This document shows positions 1-10,662 of a stretch of 64,000 nt of DNA, piece by piece. The translations under genes were made by a program, and so were the position numbers. The notes below the pieces were generated by a model, which worked only from the letters and a program-made list of their open reading frames with translations, had not been told where the DNA came from and did no database searches. Each line of letters opens with the position of its first letter. The first letter of the stretch is position 1. Origin of the DNA: Anthonomus grandis grandis (taxonomy: Eukaryota; Arthropoda; Insecta; Coleoptera; Curculionidae); the NCBI RefSeq assembly GCF_022605725.1, contig NC_065549.1, positions 35,169,690-35,233,689 of the forward strand. The letters are read 5' to 3'.

Positions 1-974
1 ATTTACTTTTATGACTAAAACCGATTTAATAAAAAAAATCCGATAACTCACTATGCATAACCTTTGAATACACAACATAAACATCTATAATATTATGTGT
101 AAATCAAATATTAAATTACGTCAGGTCATGAATTTCTTTTATTAGTAAATATCCACTATTTTTGTTTGGTTAGTTAAGCCTACCAGCCCACTGTGTTGTA
201 TTTAATCTATAAGTACTACTGTAAATAATCCTCCGTTACGTACGCCCACTTCACCTAAATCCTAAACATACATTTCTACCTGCTGCCGGAGCAAGTCCGG
301 ATTGACATTTCTAATGGTATTCAATTTAAGAACCGAACCGAAACAAAGGTATCAAAATAGTTTGATAAATTTGTATATTAACTAAAATAAGGACTATATA
401 ATTAGGATCAAAACATTTAAATGTTTACACCATCTGGTCTTTATTATTTTGTTTAACCTATGGTTCTTATAAAATAAAAAAAAATTGTATTGCCTTGAAG
501 GTCGAAACGTTGGCTAATAATCATTTGTTCAAACCTCAATCATTGTTTGAGTCATTATTCAGATATCTTAGTATGTATAATTCAATAGATTTAAAATAAG
601 TCTTTTTTTTTATCTTAGCCTTAAATTGAGATTCGAAAAATAGATTTATTAATCTGACTCTTAAAAGTAAAAGATACAAAGTACTTATAAGCATAATAAG
701 ATAACTATGATTTGTACAATTAATCATGTGTTCTGGGCTAATCAATTTATCACAGCTTATAAAAATGTTATTGTAGATTGCTACCAATTGAAAAAGTACC
801 GTTATCCAGGGAAAAAGAAATATGATGTTGACAACTGCTTAATGGTACGGCCACGCTCTTGAATGTATAGGGACTGATCATTGGAATTATAAGAAAGAAT
901 CAATCATCACTGTTTAAGAAAAATTAAGGACTAAGTTATTTCATTAATATACTTGTGAAATTATTTCATTATTA
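1..974. other. No gene recognised
   Basis: AT-rich sequence with only short open frames. None reads as a known protein family on either strand. It ends at the TA dinucleotide (973-974) that forms the left target-site copy of the mariner element. Confidence 0.5.
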
Positions 975-2278
975 CGAGGGCAGGTAAATAAGTCCGTGAC
1001 TTTTTAGATAAAAGACAGGTTTTTATATAAAAAGTTATTTTATTTTTCAACATAGTCTCTTTTGAGTTCTATACACTTAGTCCAACGTTTCTCCAATTTT
1101 TTTATCCCTTCGGAAAAATATGATTTGTCGAGGTCATCAAAATAGGCATTTGTTTGAGAGGTGATTTCGTCGTTGGAGTCAAATCTCTTTCCGCCGAGCC
1201 ATTTCTTTAAGTTTGGGAATAGGAAATAGTCACTGGGGGCTAAATCTGGAGAATAGGGTGGATGAGAAAATAATTCGTAACCTAATTCATGGATTTTTGC
1301 CATGGAAACTGCACATGTGTGGACCCTTGCATCGTCCTAGTGGAAAAGAACCTTTTTCCACCATTTTTTTTTTGGCAAATGTGGTCTTTTTTCTTTCAGT
1401 TCCTCATTGAATCTATCCAATAACTGGTATAATATTTTCCATTGATTGTTTTCTCTTTTTAAAGATAGTCAATGTGAATTATACCGAGTGCATCCCAAAA
1501 AACGGTCGCCATGACTTTATTGGCTGACAAACCCATCTTTGTCTTCTTGGGCGCTGATTCACCCCGAGAAATCCACTGTTTTGACTGCTGTTTGGTGTCC
1601 GGCGTGTTGTGGTGGATCCACGTTTCGTCCACAGTGACGAAACAACGCAAAAATGTATCCATATTCCGGTTGAATAACGCCAAACACTACTGGAAAATTG
1701 TCACACGGTTGCGTTTGTGGTCGCTTGTGAGCAAACGCCGCACCATCTTGCGGAAAGCTTTTTCATAGCCAAATGATCATTCAAAATTGAAACTACTGAA
1801 CCATGTGAGATGCCTATGGCTTCCACAATCTTTCTCACTTTCAATCTCCGATCGGCTAAAACCATATCGTGAATTTTTTCGATTGTTTTGGATGTAGAGA
1901 CCTCGACTGGGCGTCCAGAACGTTCGGCATCTTCCGTGCTTGTACGGCCACATCGAAATTCAGTAAACCACTTCTTTACCATGGAAATGGATGTTGCAAG
2001 GTCCCCATATTATTTATCAAGCTTAGCCTTGGTTTGAGTGATGGTTTTTTCCGTAAAAAATAATGCTCAATGAGCACACGAAATTCACTTTTTTCCATTT
2101 TCTTCTCAAAACGAGTGGTAGTCTGCTATCAACAGCTATCAAACACAAACTAAATGACGCAGCTTGTTCAAATTCTGACAGGCGTCAACTGACAGTTCTC
2201 TGTTTACAGGAGCAGAGTTGCCATTTCCATTAAAGGGCGGAAAATTCAAAAAGTCACGGACTTATTGACCCGCCCTCG
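975..2278 (-). mobile_element. mariner transposon, full length but decayed
   Basis: The 1,304-bp element is bounded by near-identical terminal inverted repeats of about 31 bp. The left end starts CGAGGGCAGGTAAATAAGTC and the right end, reverse-complemented, starts CGAGGGCGGGTCAATAAGTC; I count two mismatches over 31 positions. TA dinucleotides at 973-974 and 2279-2280 are the expected Tc1/mariner target duplication. Size, TIR length and TA duplication all fit an intact-length mariner. The only cargo is the minus-strand transposase pseudogene. Both ends are preserved, so it could in principle be mobilised in trans, but that is inference. Confidence 0.93.
1040..2098 (-). pseudogene. mariner transposase (DD34D), broken
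   Basis: This would encode the cut-and-paste transposase of the surrounding element. The start codon at 2098-2096 opens with MEKSEFRVLIEHYF, the usual mariner N-terminus. A helix-turn-helix region follows (GRPVEVSTSK, then KVRKIVEAIGISHGSVVSIL). The first catalytic aspartate is in VTVDETWIHH, the second in DDARVHT near 1330, and the third in YSPDLAPSDYFLF. From the first D of DDARVHT to the D of APSD there are 34 residues, matching DD34D. Decay is plain: the N-terminal frame stops after about 35 codons, at least two further frame breaks separate the HTH, first-D and C-terminal parts, and a TAG lies directly before DDARVHT. It cannot make functional transposase. Confidence 0.92.
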
Positions 2279-2280
2279 TA

Positions 2281-4149
2281 CCTTAGTTATCATATTCAGC
2301 TGATCTGATTTACTTCTCAAACAATCTAAATAGAAGGTGGATGACATTGTTTGGCAGGTGGAATGGTGGTGTTTTGTTGGGTGACCATTCTAATATATCG
2401 TTGCACTGGACTTTAAGTGATAAAAAGGCTCAAAAACTGCTAAACTATTGAAAAATAATGAGTAATTTAGGTAAATCTAAGATAACACTATTAGTTTATT
2501 GGTTTGTTATTATAGTATGCAGTGATATACAATTCTAAAAGGCTCATTAAGTATATTGAAAACAGACACTTAACTATTTGGGTAAAAGCGACAACACCAT
2601 ATACCCGTTATGCAAATCATTCTAAATACGAAAACCAAGGTATAATGATGGACAGAATGGGACTATGGCAGATAAAAAAAACACGAACGTAATCAAACAA
2701 TCCTCTTTTTTTTTCAATTAAATGGATGATAAAAGATCGTATAAATGACAACCAGCAAAAATTTTGAATGAGTAATATGAATTAGCTGTAGTAACTTGTC
2801 CTTTTCCACACCCTTTGTTATTGTCCTTGTCCTTCTGTTAAAGTCCCAAACTTTGAGCAGTAATAAATGTGTGGCTTTTATAACGTCATGAAAAAAATTA
2901 ATTATAGAATAAATATTTATGATTGATAAGAAATCTAACATTAATAGATTACTACTAATTTACTATGTAAAATAATATGAATATCGTTATATTAGGATCT
3001 TGTTGGTAAAAGAAGATATTTTAATGAAATAGAAATATTTACTTTAAACAAGAAGATTATTCCTTTAGAAGTATTAGATTTATTCAAAGACTTTAAACTA
3101 GTTATTTGTGTCATAAATTTGTAATACAGTTACAGGCTAACCGAATTAAAAAGCATAATGCTTACCCATACTTCATGTCTTACAGAATCATGAACAAGAA
3201 TTTGAGTCTCTACAGCAAAGACGAAGAATGTAATCAGTTTTGTTTGTATATTTTATTGCAAGTAGCATCAAATACCAAGGTATTTCATAGATAATTAAGT
3301 TCGTTGTTCTTAATACTAATTTAAGGTAAACTTACAGAGGGTTATATTGTGTTAATACCAAGAAAAGCAATAGCACGAGAAAATCGTAATTTGGTAAAAC
3401 ATGGTGTTCAATATACAGCAAGAATAGCGTAGATTGTTGAAACAGGAAGGCAAATATTTACACAAATTGGATGGAATAAACTTAATGAAATTGGTATGCT
3501 ATTTAGATTTAGGGCAATAAAATTATAATTAAATCAAGCACATCATAGCACCTAATAAATTTCTTGCTGCAATCATTAAAACTGAAAAATAGACAAGACA
3601 CAGCTTAATTTATAGATTACTCCAGATTTAGACCAAGTCACAACGATGAAGCTAGAGAGGTGAAAGATCTAGATTGAAACGTAAAGAAAATCGTTTTGTA
3701 GGCAGCTTTATTAAAGGCTGGAGTAGTATCTCTTTAATGTACTGCAATGGTATTTGTGTTTTATAGAGTTATACTCATAAGTGCTAATAGGACCCTAGAA
3801 TATATTATCATTATATATAAGGAAAACCCGTAATGTATTTTTTCTAATCCCGTGTGTAAAGTAATCCATTTACACACTTTTGACGTTTTTTTATGCATGC
3901 GTAGCGTAATACTTTTACGCATTAGTGTGTAAAGTAAATATTCTACGCACGTAAAGTAATTTGATATTTTTGATTTTTTAAAATTTTTTCCTTGATACTA
4001 GAAAAAATAAAAAAATAATTTTGTATGGTACACGTGTAAAATCCTTTTTTTTTATTCATGGGAATTTTCGACAAATTTTCAACATTACAAGAGAGACAAT
4101 TAATTAATTTTCCCAAAACTCTTATAATTTTTGTCATCTTATGCTAAGC
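2281..4149. other. No gene recognised; short GTAAAGTAA repeats
   Basis: No protein family could be read in this stretch. Between about 3850 and 3960 a short motif recurs three times (GTGTGTAAAGTAA, GTGTGTAAAGTAA, ACGTAAAGTAA). The first copy is followed by TTTACACAC, giving a 9-bp inverted repeat around an 8-nt spacer. Everything else is AT-rich and featureless to my reading. Confidence 0.4.
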
Positions 4150-5060
4150 AATAAGTTCAACTGTGTGGAAATGAAAACAACAACAGAATTAATCCGATCA
4201 GATTTTAAATTGATAAAACAAGGAGCGCAGGGTTCTATGCTATCACCGATTTTCCTCACTATTTATGTATAATTGGTTAAAACATTAAAGAACTTAAAAC
4301 TAGAAGAATTTGCAGGTGACAAACAATTATACATTTTAATAAATAAACGCACTATCCAGAATATTTATCAAAAGGTAAATGAAGACTTGTATAACATAGC
4401 TTTTTATGCTAACGAGGATAATGTAAAACTAAATACGTCAGAATCCCAAATTATTATTCTTAAAATAAAAAATATAGAAAAACATTTTGAACAAAACATT
4501 AAATCGAAACAATGAAAAAATACCAATAATACAGAAGGCTAAATAGCCTCATTTTTCAAACTATATAACCAGCTATATAACAAAATATTTTGTATGTGAC
4601 TCATTAATCTTATCTCTGTATTATGTGGTTGCAGTGTATGAAAATTCACTATCTTGGTAGACAAACAATTCCATACAGAAGATACCTACATAACAGTTGC
4701 ATGCATTTTTTATCATTAGAAACCATGTAACACCTTATCTTAACTACCATAATATTTTAAATATGATAAACAGACATAAAAACATATAATGTACTTATTT
4801 ACTTCTCGAATTTTGAACACTAGAAAACATGCTTATTTGGCTAACAAATTTTCAATATTTTCGCCTCGATCAAGAAATGCTCACGTTTATCGTGCCTCAC
4901 CATCGAACGCTTGCTTTTCAAACCTCGTTTGTATTTTCAGCAATAAAAATTTGGAATACTCAGCCTATTCGAGTAAAAAATATGTTTTTTTACACTTGTT
5001 TCAAATAAATAAAATAAAAACAATTTCAAGAGCAACGACAGTTATAATATATTAGATAAA
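4150..5060 (+). pseudogene. LINE reverse transcriptase remnant
   Basis: A degenerate non-LTR retrotransposon ORF2. Around 4215 the frame reads LIKQGAQGSMLSPIFLTIYV, the RT block normally of the form G-[VA]-P-Q-G-S-x-L-x-P-x-L-F. Further on come IAFYANEDNVKL, in the position of the F/YADD catalytic block (here changed to ANED), and LNTSESQIIIL, resembling the LNxxKTxxxxF block. Around 4789-5055 the frame has LNTRKHAYL and PRSRNAH, like the C-terminal YNTR region of Jockey/CR1-type elements. Several stops lie between these islands. The family assignment below LINE is open. Confidence 0.65.
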
Positions 5061-5640
5061 TTATATTTTTTGATTTCGTGGTTCTCTGCCTTAAGACTTA
5101 AATAAAAATATGCCCAATACTAATAGCGAATAGCATATAGATAGTTAAGTGGTTATAAAAAATAATGCAAGATACTTATGTTTGTTTAGTTTGTTTTGTT
5201 TGTGCACTTATTAGGTGCTTATTTAACTTTATAATTCTTATTTTATTTATTTATTATTATGTTTTATTTACTGTTTAAGAAAAATATTTTTTTATATTGC
5301 TTTAGCTGTAAATTTATTATTGGTTGTTATTCTTTTTTTCAGAAACTTGTTATCTAAAATATATAGCAGTCAGAAATGTGGTCCTTATTTCATATTGACT
5401 TCTTTATTAGCTAATTTAAACATAATTATAGGGAATGGATAATTGTAGTGGTTTACTTTACGTAAAAATGCAGTAACGTTATTAAATACGTTCAAGGTAT
5501 CCCAACTCCGACCCTGCCTACATCTCACACAATTTTAAAAAGCGACAGAAAAACCAAACTCTCTCGAGTAAGACAGAGAACACCTTATTAGCAAAAAAAC
5601 CTGGTAAGCTAGAAAAGGACAACGATGCTTTTCGAGTTGA
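5061..5640. other. No gene recognised
   Basis: AT-rich sequence directly downstream of the LINE remnant. It may include that LINE's 3' untranslated region. No TSD or clear tail was found. Confidence 0.35.
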
Positions 5641-5870
5641 AATTAGAATGAGAGGTCGTATATGGCCAATCCCGCGCGGTTTTTGAGGCTTCGGCGTGGT
5701 TAGCCCCTCCCCTCCTCCGACGTCGAGCCACCCCTCTCACTCCCACCACTTTGATAAAGAGTCCACGTTCGGCTGTGTGCTCTATTTCGGATTTTAGACT
5801 TTCGTCGCGACGACACGGCAGGTGCCGAGGTGGTTTTACGGCGCGGCCATGGAAACAGACCGCAAGTTGA
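5641..5870. other. CpG-dense, GC-rich block
   Basis: About 230 bp that stand out sharply from the AT-rich surroundings. CpG is frequent (CCCGCGCGG, CCGACGTCGAGCC, TTTCGTCGCGACGACACGG, ACGGCGCGGCC), and a pyrimidine-rich stretch (CCCCTCCCCTCCTCC) lies inside. No protein family is readable on either strand. It could be a promoter or first exon of a host gene, or the U3/R part of an LTR relic given the primer-binding-site-like sequence about 290 bp downstream. The composition is directly visible; the role is unknown. Confidence 0.45.
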
Positions 5871-6156
5871 TGCTATTTTTTCTCCTTTTTTAGTTAGATA
5901 GCTTTATCGGTATTTCGTTAAATGGAATAATACTTAAATAATGTAATGTGTTTAAAGTTTAATATTTATTGAAAAAATTGAACATAATATTTGATATGAA
6001 TGAATTAATTTTGCTAATTCTAATATTTCTTTTCAATTGCTTAAAATACGTCGCTGGAAACTAAACTTATATTGAACAAATATGCAACAGGATGTATTAA
6101 AAACTACCTATACTTAAGTCTTTTGCCTCAAAATCTACTTGTGATGAAAAACTTTT

Positions 6157-6174
6157 TGGCGCCCAACGTGGGAC
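6157..6174 (+). other. LTR-retroelement primer binding site, tRNA-Lys type
   Basis: TGGCGCCCAACGTGGGAC is complementary to the 3' end of animal tRNA-Lys (CCA included) at 17 of 18 positions. The match stops at 18 nt, the length of a typical minus-strand primer binding site. A tRNA pseudogene would be expected to continue into the T-loop, which it does not. No clear LTR upstream or gag downstream could be read, and a LINE 3' end begins about 120 bp later, so this is probably a truncated relic. Confidence 0.55.
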
Positions 6175-6292
6175 TAATTAATTTTTTTGTGGAATTTTAT
6201 TTTAAAGTAAAAATTTGGTATAAAAGCTTTGAATTTTTCTTAATGATGCGAGTGCAATTTCTGACAGCTACAGTACAACAAAACTTTATCTC

Positions 6293-6870
6293 TTTGCATG
6301 CTTTTAACGGTCTTTAGAGGTTACAATGATAAAATGAACATTGTACTCATCTAATACGTAATGAAATCATTGGTGAATTGACTTCTACACATCCACAAAA
6401 ACTGAAAAACTATTTCAAAATTTCTAATAATGTAAAGGACTTAAATGTTGGTCAGTTTAAGACAAGGTTTAAACAAATCATTTTATCCAAATTGTAACAG
6501 TAAATTGTATAAAATGTGGACAGTAATGTTGTTTTGCAAATTTGATTTATTTTGATAATATTTTGTATACTGTATATTTGGTTTTTTATTTTAGCTAGTT
6601 TTTTGTTTTCAGTTATTTTTTTTTTTGTAGTGAATTGAAACTAAAAACCCTATTATTTATATTTTATGGAAACTAATTAAGATATAGCTTTTGTTTTTAA
6701 TTTTTTTATAAGTTAAATTTAATATAGAATATAAGTTTATTTTGATGCTTCTTGGTCGTTAAGTATGAATAGCTACTGTAGCTAGACTTCGCCACCACTA
6801 GAATTAATGCCACTTTCCTGTTATTATCTGTATTATTTTAATAAAAAACGTTTATTATTATTTTACAAGA
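6293..6870 (+). repeat. LINE 3' end, copy 1
   Basis: Aligns by eye along its whole length with 11872-12445. Both begin at GCATGCTTTTAACGG and end in an AATAAA-rich segment followed by a (TTA)n run. Near 6440 the plus strand reads LNVGQFKTRFKQIILSKL then a stop, which is the look of a LINE ORF2 C-terminus (F-K-x-R-[LF]-K). The 3' UTR holds the palindrome TAGCTACTGTAGCTA (6770-6784) followed by CTTCGCCAC. It is a 5'-truncated non-LTR retrotransposon, or a short derivative mobilised by one. Confidence 0.75.
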
Positions 6871-8368
6871 ACGCGAGAGTATTTTTATTTTTAGAATGCT
6901 TTAATATCACTTTGACTGGTCAAAAACACATTGGCTTTGTATGTACGAGTATAAACGTTGGTCGCCGGGGAGGACACTTAGCGCCATCGAACGACGCATT
7001 GTTGAATTTTATGATGGTGGTCATTCCTCCCGGCTGGCCATCTCACCCGACTTGCATGTTGCACAATTATTATATAATGCTAGTTGATTGACTATAAGTT
7101 TTGGATTTTTGAAAAATATTGTTAAAACCGATTTTCTTTTGCCTTTTTGTTTATTTTAATTTCGTGAAGGTTATTTTTTGGTATCCTCATATCTCGAAAA
7201 ATACACGTCTGTAGGTTAGACAAGGATTGGCTTACTTATGAATCTAGTGTCAGAGATAATGGAGAAGGCGCTTTCGAGGAGATGCGTCGTACGTTTTTTT
7301 GGCCATTCAGATGAAAAAGAGTGATAATAGTGTCAAGTATCCTGAGTCCACATTTGAACAGGATTCTGAGGCAGTCGATAAGAAAATAAAGAAGGTCTTA
7401 CCTTGTTGGTGAGTGAGTTTTCCGGTTCTGGGAAGAGTGGAGACTTCTTTACGCTTTAGAGTAAATCAAGTCATATTTTAAATCGTTAACATAACCTGTT
7501 TAGATTGTACAGGTGATCCAGAAAAGCAGAAGTCGAAGTTCCAGTGGATGGCTATGATACTGACGTTAGTCAATGCTTTGCGTGAGGCTGTTGCAAAGCA
7601 TAAACTGGAAAAATGTTAGGATAAAGCTGGTTTGACCCTGAATAGAAAAAAAATAAGTTTTTTAGAGCTGAATTATTATACTTTTTAATTCATTGTAAAG
7701 TTTATTTCTTAAAACTTCCAAATTCGTAGATTATAAGAAAAGGTGTTCGAAATCTCCTATTTACCTACAATCACAATTACCCTTATTTTTAATTCCTATT
7801 TTGTTCATGTTTACCAAATATAAAGTATGGAAAGACCTAAGACGAGTGATGGTACTAATGAATTTCTTTTCATTAAAAAATGTTTTTTTCATTAAAAAAA
7901 AAACATGTTTTGTTACTTAATGTTGGAAATTAGTTTTTACGTTTCATTCCTTTATCTGTCTCATTGTATAATAATAACCAGTCAAATGATAATTTTTATT
8001 TGATAACTCTTATAAAATCGGTGAAAGAAGTTTTGAAGTTCATGACACATTTAATTTATTTGTACATAAATACATTTTTTATTGAACAACATAGTTACAG
8101 TGGATAATCCTTTAAGTTTAATTTCAAAGGTATATTATTTAGTGCTACGTTATCATCGGTAAATTTTAGGTAATTTGGTTTGATATTTAAGTATATATCT
8201 AGATAATTAATTTGCTATAGGGTCAGATGGCTACCATTTTGCTTAGTATGGGCCTGCACATTTTTTGTAATGTCTAGGATTAAGACTATTTTTGTTGTAG
8301 CAGCTTACCTGTCATCCCAACAGGTAGGTAAATGGTTAGGGTTAAAATATTATTAGAATTTTGGTTTT
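6871..8368. other. No gene recognised
   Basis: A slightly GC-richer patch at about 6950-7060 and a possible decayed coding stretch at about 7200-7660 (frames such as NGEGAFEEMRRTFFWPFR) are visible, but neither could be tied to a family. Stops are frequent. The rest is AT-rich. Confidence 0.35.
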
Positions 8369-8380
8369 ATAATTTATAAA

Positions 8381-8418
8381 AAGAAGTTGTATCCCAATTC
8401 ACTGGGATACAACTTCTT
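8381..8418. repeat. Perfect 16-bp hairpin
   Basis: AAGAAGTTGTATCCCA, a 6-nt loop ATTCAC, then TGGGATACAACTTCTT. The arms are perfect over 16 bp. With a two-base bulge the pairing continues into TAATTTATA on the left and ATAAATTAC on the right, giving roughly 25 paired positions. It may be the remnant of a foldback element or an RNA hairpin. No coding context. Confidence 0.6.
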
Positions 8419-8430
8419 ATAAATTACTAT

Positions 8431-9034
8431 TTAAGTCTTAAATTATCTAATCTTAAATTTAGTTCTTTTTATAATTAGTGGAGTGGGCTGGCCGATGCAA
8501 TAAGGGCAAAATGATAAAATAAAATATTCTTACTTAATATTAATAATTCCTCTTTTTAAACGCTATTTTACCACAATTCTGATAAGTATTTAAAAAAGAA
8601 GAGCAGTTTTCAGAAAACCGGGTGCTGTTGTAGTTCTCTCCGTTTCCTCCATATTCGTATTTATACGCTTCAGAAAGGGTATCACTTTGCTATCAGAAGT
8701 TGGCAAAGGTGATCGTTGTCCTTTTCGAACAAATCTTGTTTTTTCCGAAATTTCTTTTTTTGGAGCGTTCTTTTTTGTCTGATTGGGTTTCTTAGCGGAT
8801 CTATCTTATATAATCGCAATGTGTTTAGAATATGTTAATACGATAGGCACGAACTAAGGTAGCTGGTTTTTTTGCAAAAGCAACTGATTGAATGTATAGG
8901 ATTAATCTGGTCTAAAAGTTTTCCAGCTGTCAAATCTGGAACAAAGAAGTTGCACATCGAGATTCTGTTTGTGCATGGCGATAGGAGGGCTTTGCATCAT
9001 CCAATGAATTGATCAGGAGTCTTAATTTTTCTAT
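8431..9034. other. Possible tail of the pogo-like pseudogene
   Basis: No independent gene. On the minus strand a lysine- and serine-rich frame (SDKKERSKKRNFGKN) around 8750 could be the basic C-terminal tail that pogo/jerky-type transposases often carry, continuing from the pseudogene that starts at 10330. This extension is tentative. Confidence 0.3.
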
Positions 9035-9610
9035 TTATTCAGCGTTTTTTACTTGAGGGTTCGAACGTTGAAATTTCGTTACTTGTGGGGGTGTTTCCTG
9101 ATCTCCTCTTGTTGCGTTGTTTACAATTCGATTAGAAACAGTATAGGCATGATTAGATGTGGAATCAGGGTTCCAGGGGATAATTCGAGTGACTCTAAAG
9201 CCAGATATTGCATTTCCAGCCGTCGCTGATTTCATTAAATTAATTGAGTCGCTTTAGTTTCTTTTCTGGGTGACTTTGCATCCATTCTTTGCAAGCTTTA
9301 TAGTAGAAGGTTTCAAAAGACTTTAAAAAAAGTCCTGTCGAGTGGCTGCAAATAATGTATGGTATAGGAAGGTAGGCACAAACAACATTATTAGCTTGAA
9401 CTGTTTCAAAAAGTCCAACGTAAGAATATTGAGATGCATGCCCGTCCAGAAATATTAGAGTTTTTCCCTCGCTTTTACGGGGTAAGAAGTGATTCTTCAA
9501 TCAATATAAAAAATGTTGCAGTAAAATAGGCTGATTCTTGCAATATCACAATATGTGATCCGGGCGGATTCAATCAGTCCACTCGGTCTTTAAATTCTTG
9601 CTTTTAAATA

Positions 9611-9843
9611 CAGTGCATCCGAAAAGTTAGGTGTAAATTCAGTTAAAATTCAGGGGTGTGATCGAAAAAAAAACGCTCGGACCCATCGATTTTTATTTCA
9701 AGATGCGCATTTTTGTACGTAAACTTTGTATATACAGGGTTGCTCAAAAATAAATTACGACCATCAACTTATTTTTTGCGGGGGATGTTTTTGAACACAC
9801 CCCAATTTTAAATGAATTTAGACATAACTTTTGGGATGCACTG
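9611..9843. mobile_element. 233-bp MITE with ~55-bp TIRs
   Basis: The left end is CAGTGCATCCGAAAAGTTAG and the right end, reverse-complemented, is CAGTGCATCCCAAAAGTTAT. The arms stay similar for about 55 bp and the element is flanked by TA on both sides (9609-9610 and 9844-9845). No coding capacity. The structure fits a non-autonomous Tc1/mariner-type element. It interrupts the pogo-like transposase frame, so it is younger than that copy. Confidence 0.9.
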
Positions 9844-9904
9844 TATACATACTAGCGGTAAAAAAACACTCGCATTACAACAAGCTAAGCACGAGATTGT
9901 CTCA

Positions 9905-9990
9905 CCCTTTTCCCGTGATGTCACTGTAACAACATCGGTCCCCTTTTTCCCCGATGTCACTGTAACAATCCTGATGTCACTGTATCAACA
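9905..9990. repeat. Three imperfect copies of GATGTCACTGTAACAA
   Basis: GATGTCACTGTAACAA recurs at about 9918, 9951 and 9971 (the last as GATGTCACTGTATCAA). The repeats lie inside the pogo-like transposase pseudogene just upstream of its EKGETIS block, so they look like a local expansion after the gene had died. Confidence 0.6.
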
Positions 9991-10603
9991 TATTTTTCGG
10001 CTATAACATTCTGTTTCATTGTCACGGTCTGTTTTATTGACGTTATAGATGCTTCCGGGTTTGTCGAAAAGTTCATTGCTTTCCAGTACATCTTGCAGAA
10101 GAGTAAAATAATTACATCTACACGGTTCAAGCCTTCCCCTCGCCCTAAAAATACACCCTCTGTTATTGGAATAGATAAGTCAGGATATCTTCTGAGGAAT
10201 GACCTAAACCAATCGGAACCTGCAGTTCTTTTTTTTTTTTTGTTGAACTTTTAATTGAGTCTGGGGAAAAAATTGAGCCTGGTACCGTCATGAGGGAATA
10301 GGAAAACGTAAAACGTAACGCGTTAACGCATTATTTTCATTTGCCTCCCTTAACATGCTGTCAAGTCCCATTTTACCAGTCGTAAAAACATTATTCTTTA
10401 CTTTTCTTTCAAGGGTCTTCCTAGGGATGCCATTATTTTTTTGTGAGATCCCGTTTACAGAAGAACTGTTTCTTACAATACAGCTTCAATAGCTAACCTT
10501 AGATGTTCTTAAGTAGAGTTTCCACTACTACTTGAGTTCTTTCTGTTATACTTTTTTCCTCAGTACATTCGAAAGGGCGCTAAACTGTATAAAAATAGAT
10601 GCA

Positions 10604-10606
10604 ATA

Positions 10607-10661
<55 letters not shown>
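10604..10661. repeat. (AAT)n microsatellite
   Basis: About 58 bp of nearly uninterrupted AAT units. Read on the minus strand it is the (ATT)n tail of the adjoining LINE, so it probably arose by expansion of the retrotransposition tail. Confidence 0.9.

Positions 10662-10662
<1 letters not shown>

Larger units (their letters stand above)
9035..10330 (-). pseudogene. pogo/jerky-type DDE transposase, split by a MITE
   Basis: Reads on the minus strand from about 10250: DWFRSFLRRYPDLSI, then GRGEGLNRVDV and a first catalytic block IYNVNKT, where the usual D is N. Then EKGETISCLACCNA and FLPLVC up to the MITE at 9611-9843. After the MITE the protein resumes with PPGSHIV and SAYFTATFF, then KSEGKTLIFLDGHASQYS, which carries the second catalytic D. 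FYYKACKEWMQSHPEKK and AISGFRVTRIIPWNPD follow, the typical C-terminal region of the DDE_1/pogo family. Frame breaks occur at about 9236 and elsewhere. With the first acidic residue replaced and the frame disrupted, it is dead. Confidence 0.88.

Noticed and set aside
5641..5870. CpG island promoter of a host gene
   Set aside because: The composition fits, but no downstream exon could be read and an LTR origin is equally possible, so it was listed only as a CpG-dense block.
6157..6174. tRNA-Lys gene or pseudogene
   Set aside because: Only the last 18 nt of the tRNA (including the non-genomic CCA) are matched, in the complementary sense. That is a primer binding site, not a tRNA gene.
10604..10661. 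CRISPR-like or other regular array
   Set aside because: It is a plain AAT microsatellite. No repeat-spacer structure exists anywhere in the window, and the DNA is eukaryotic.
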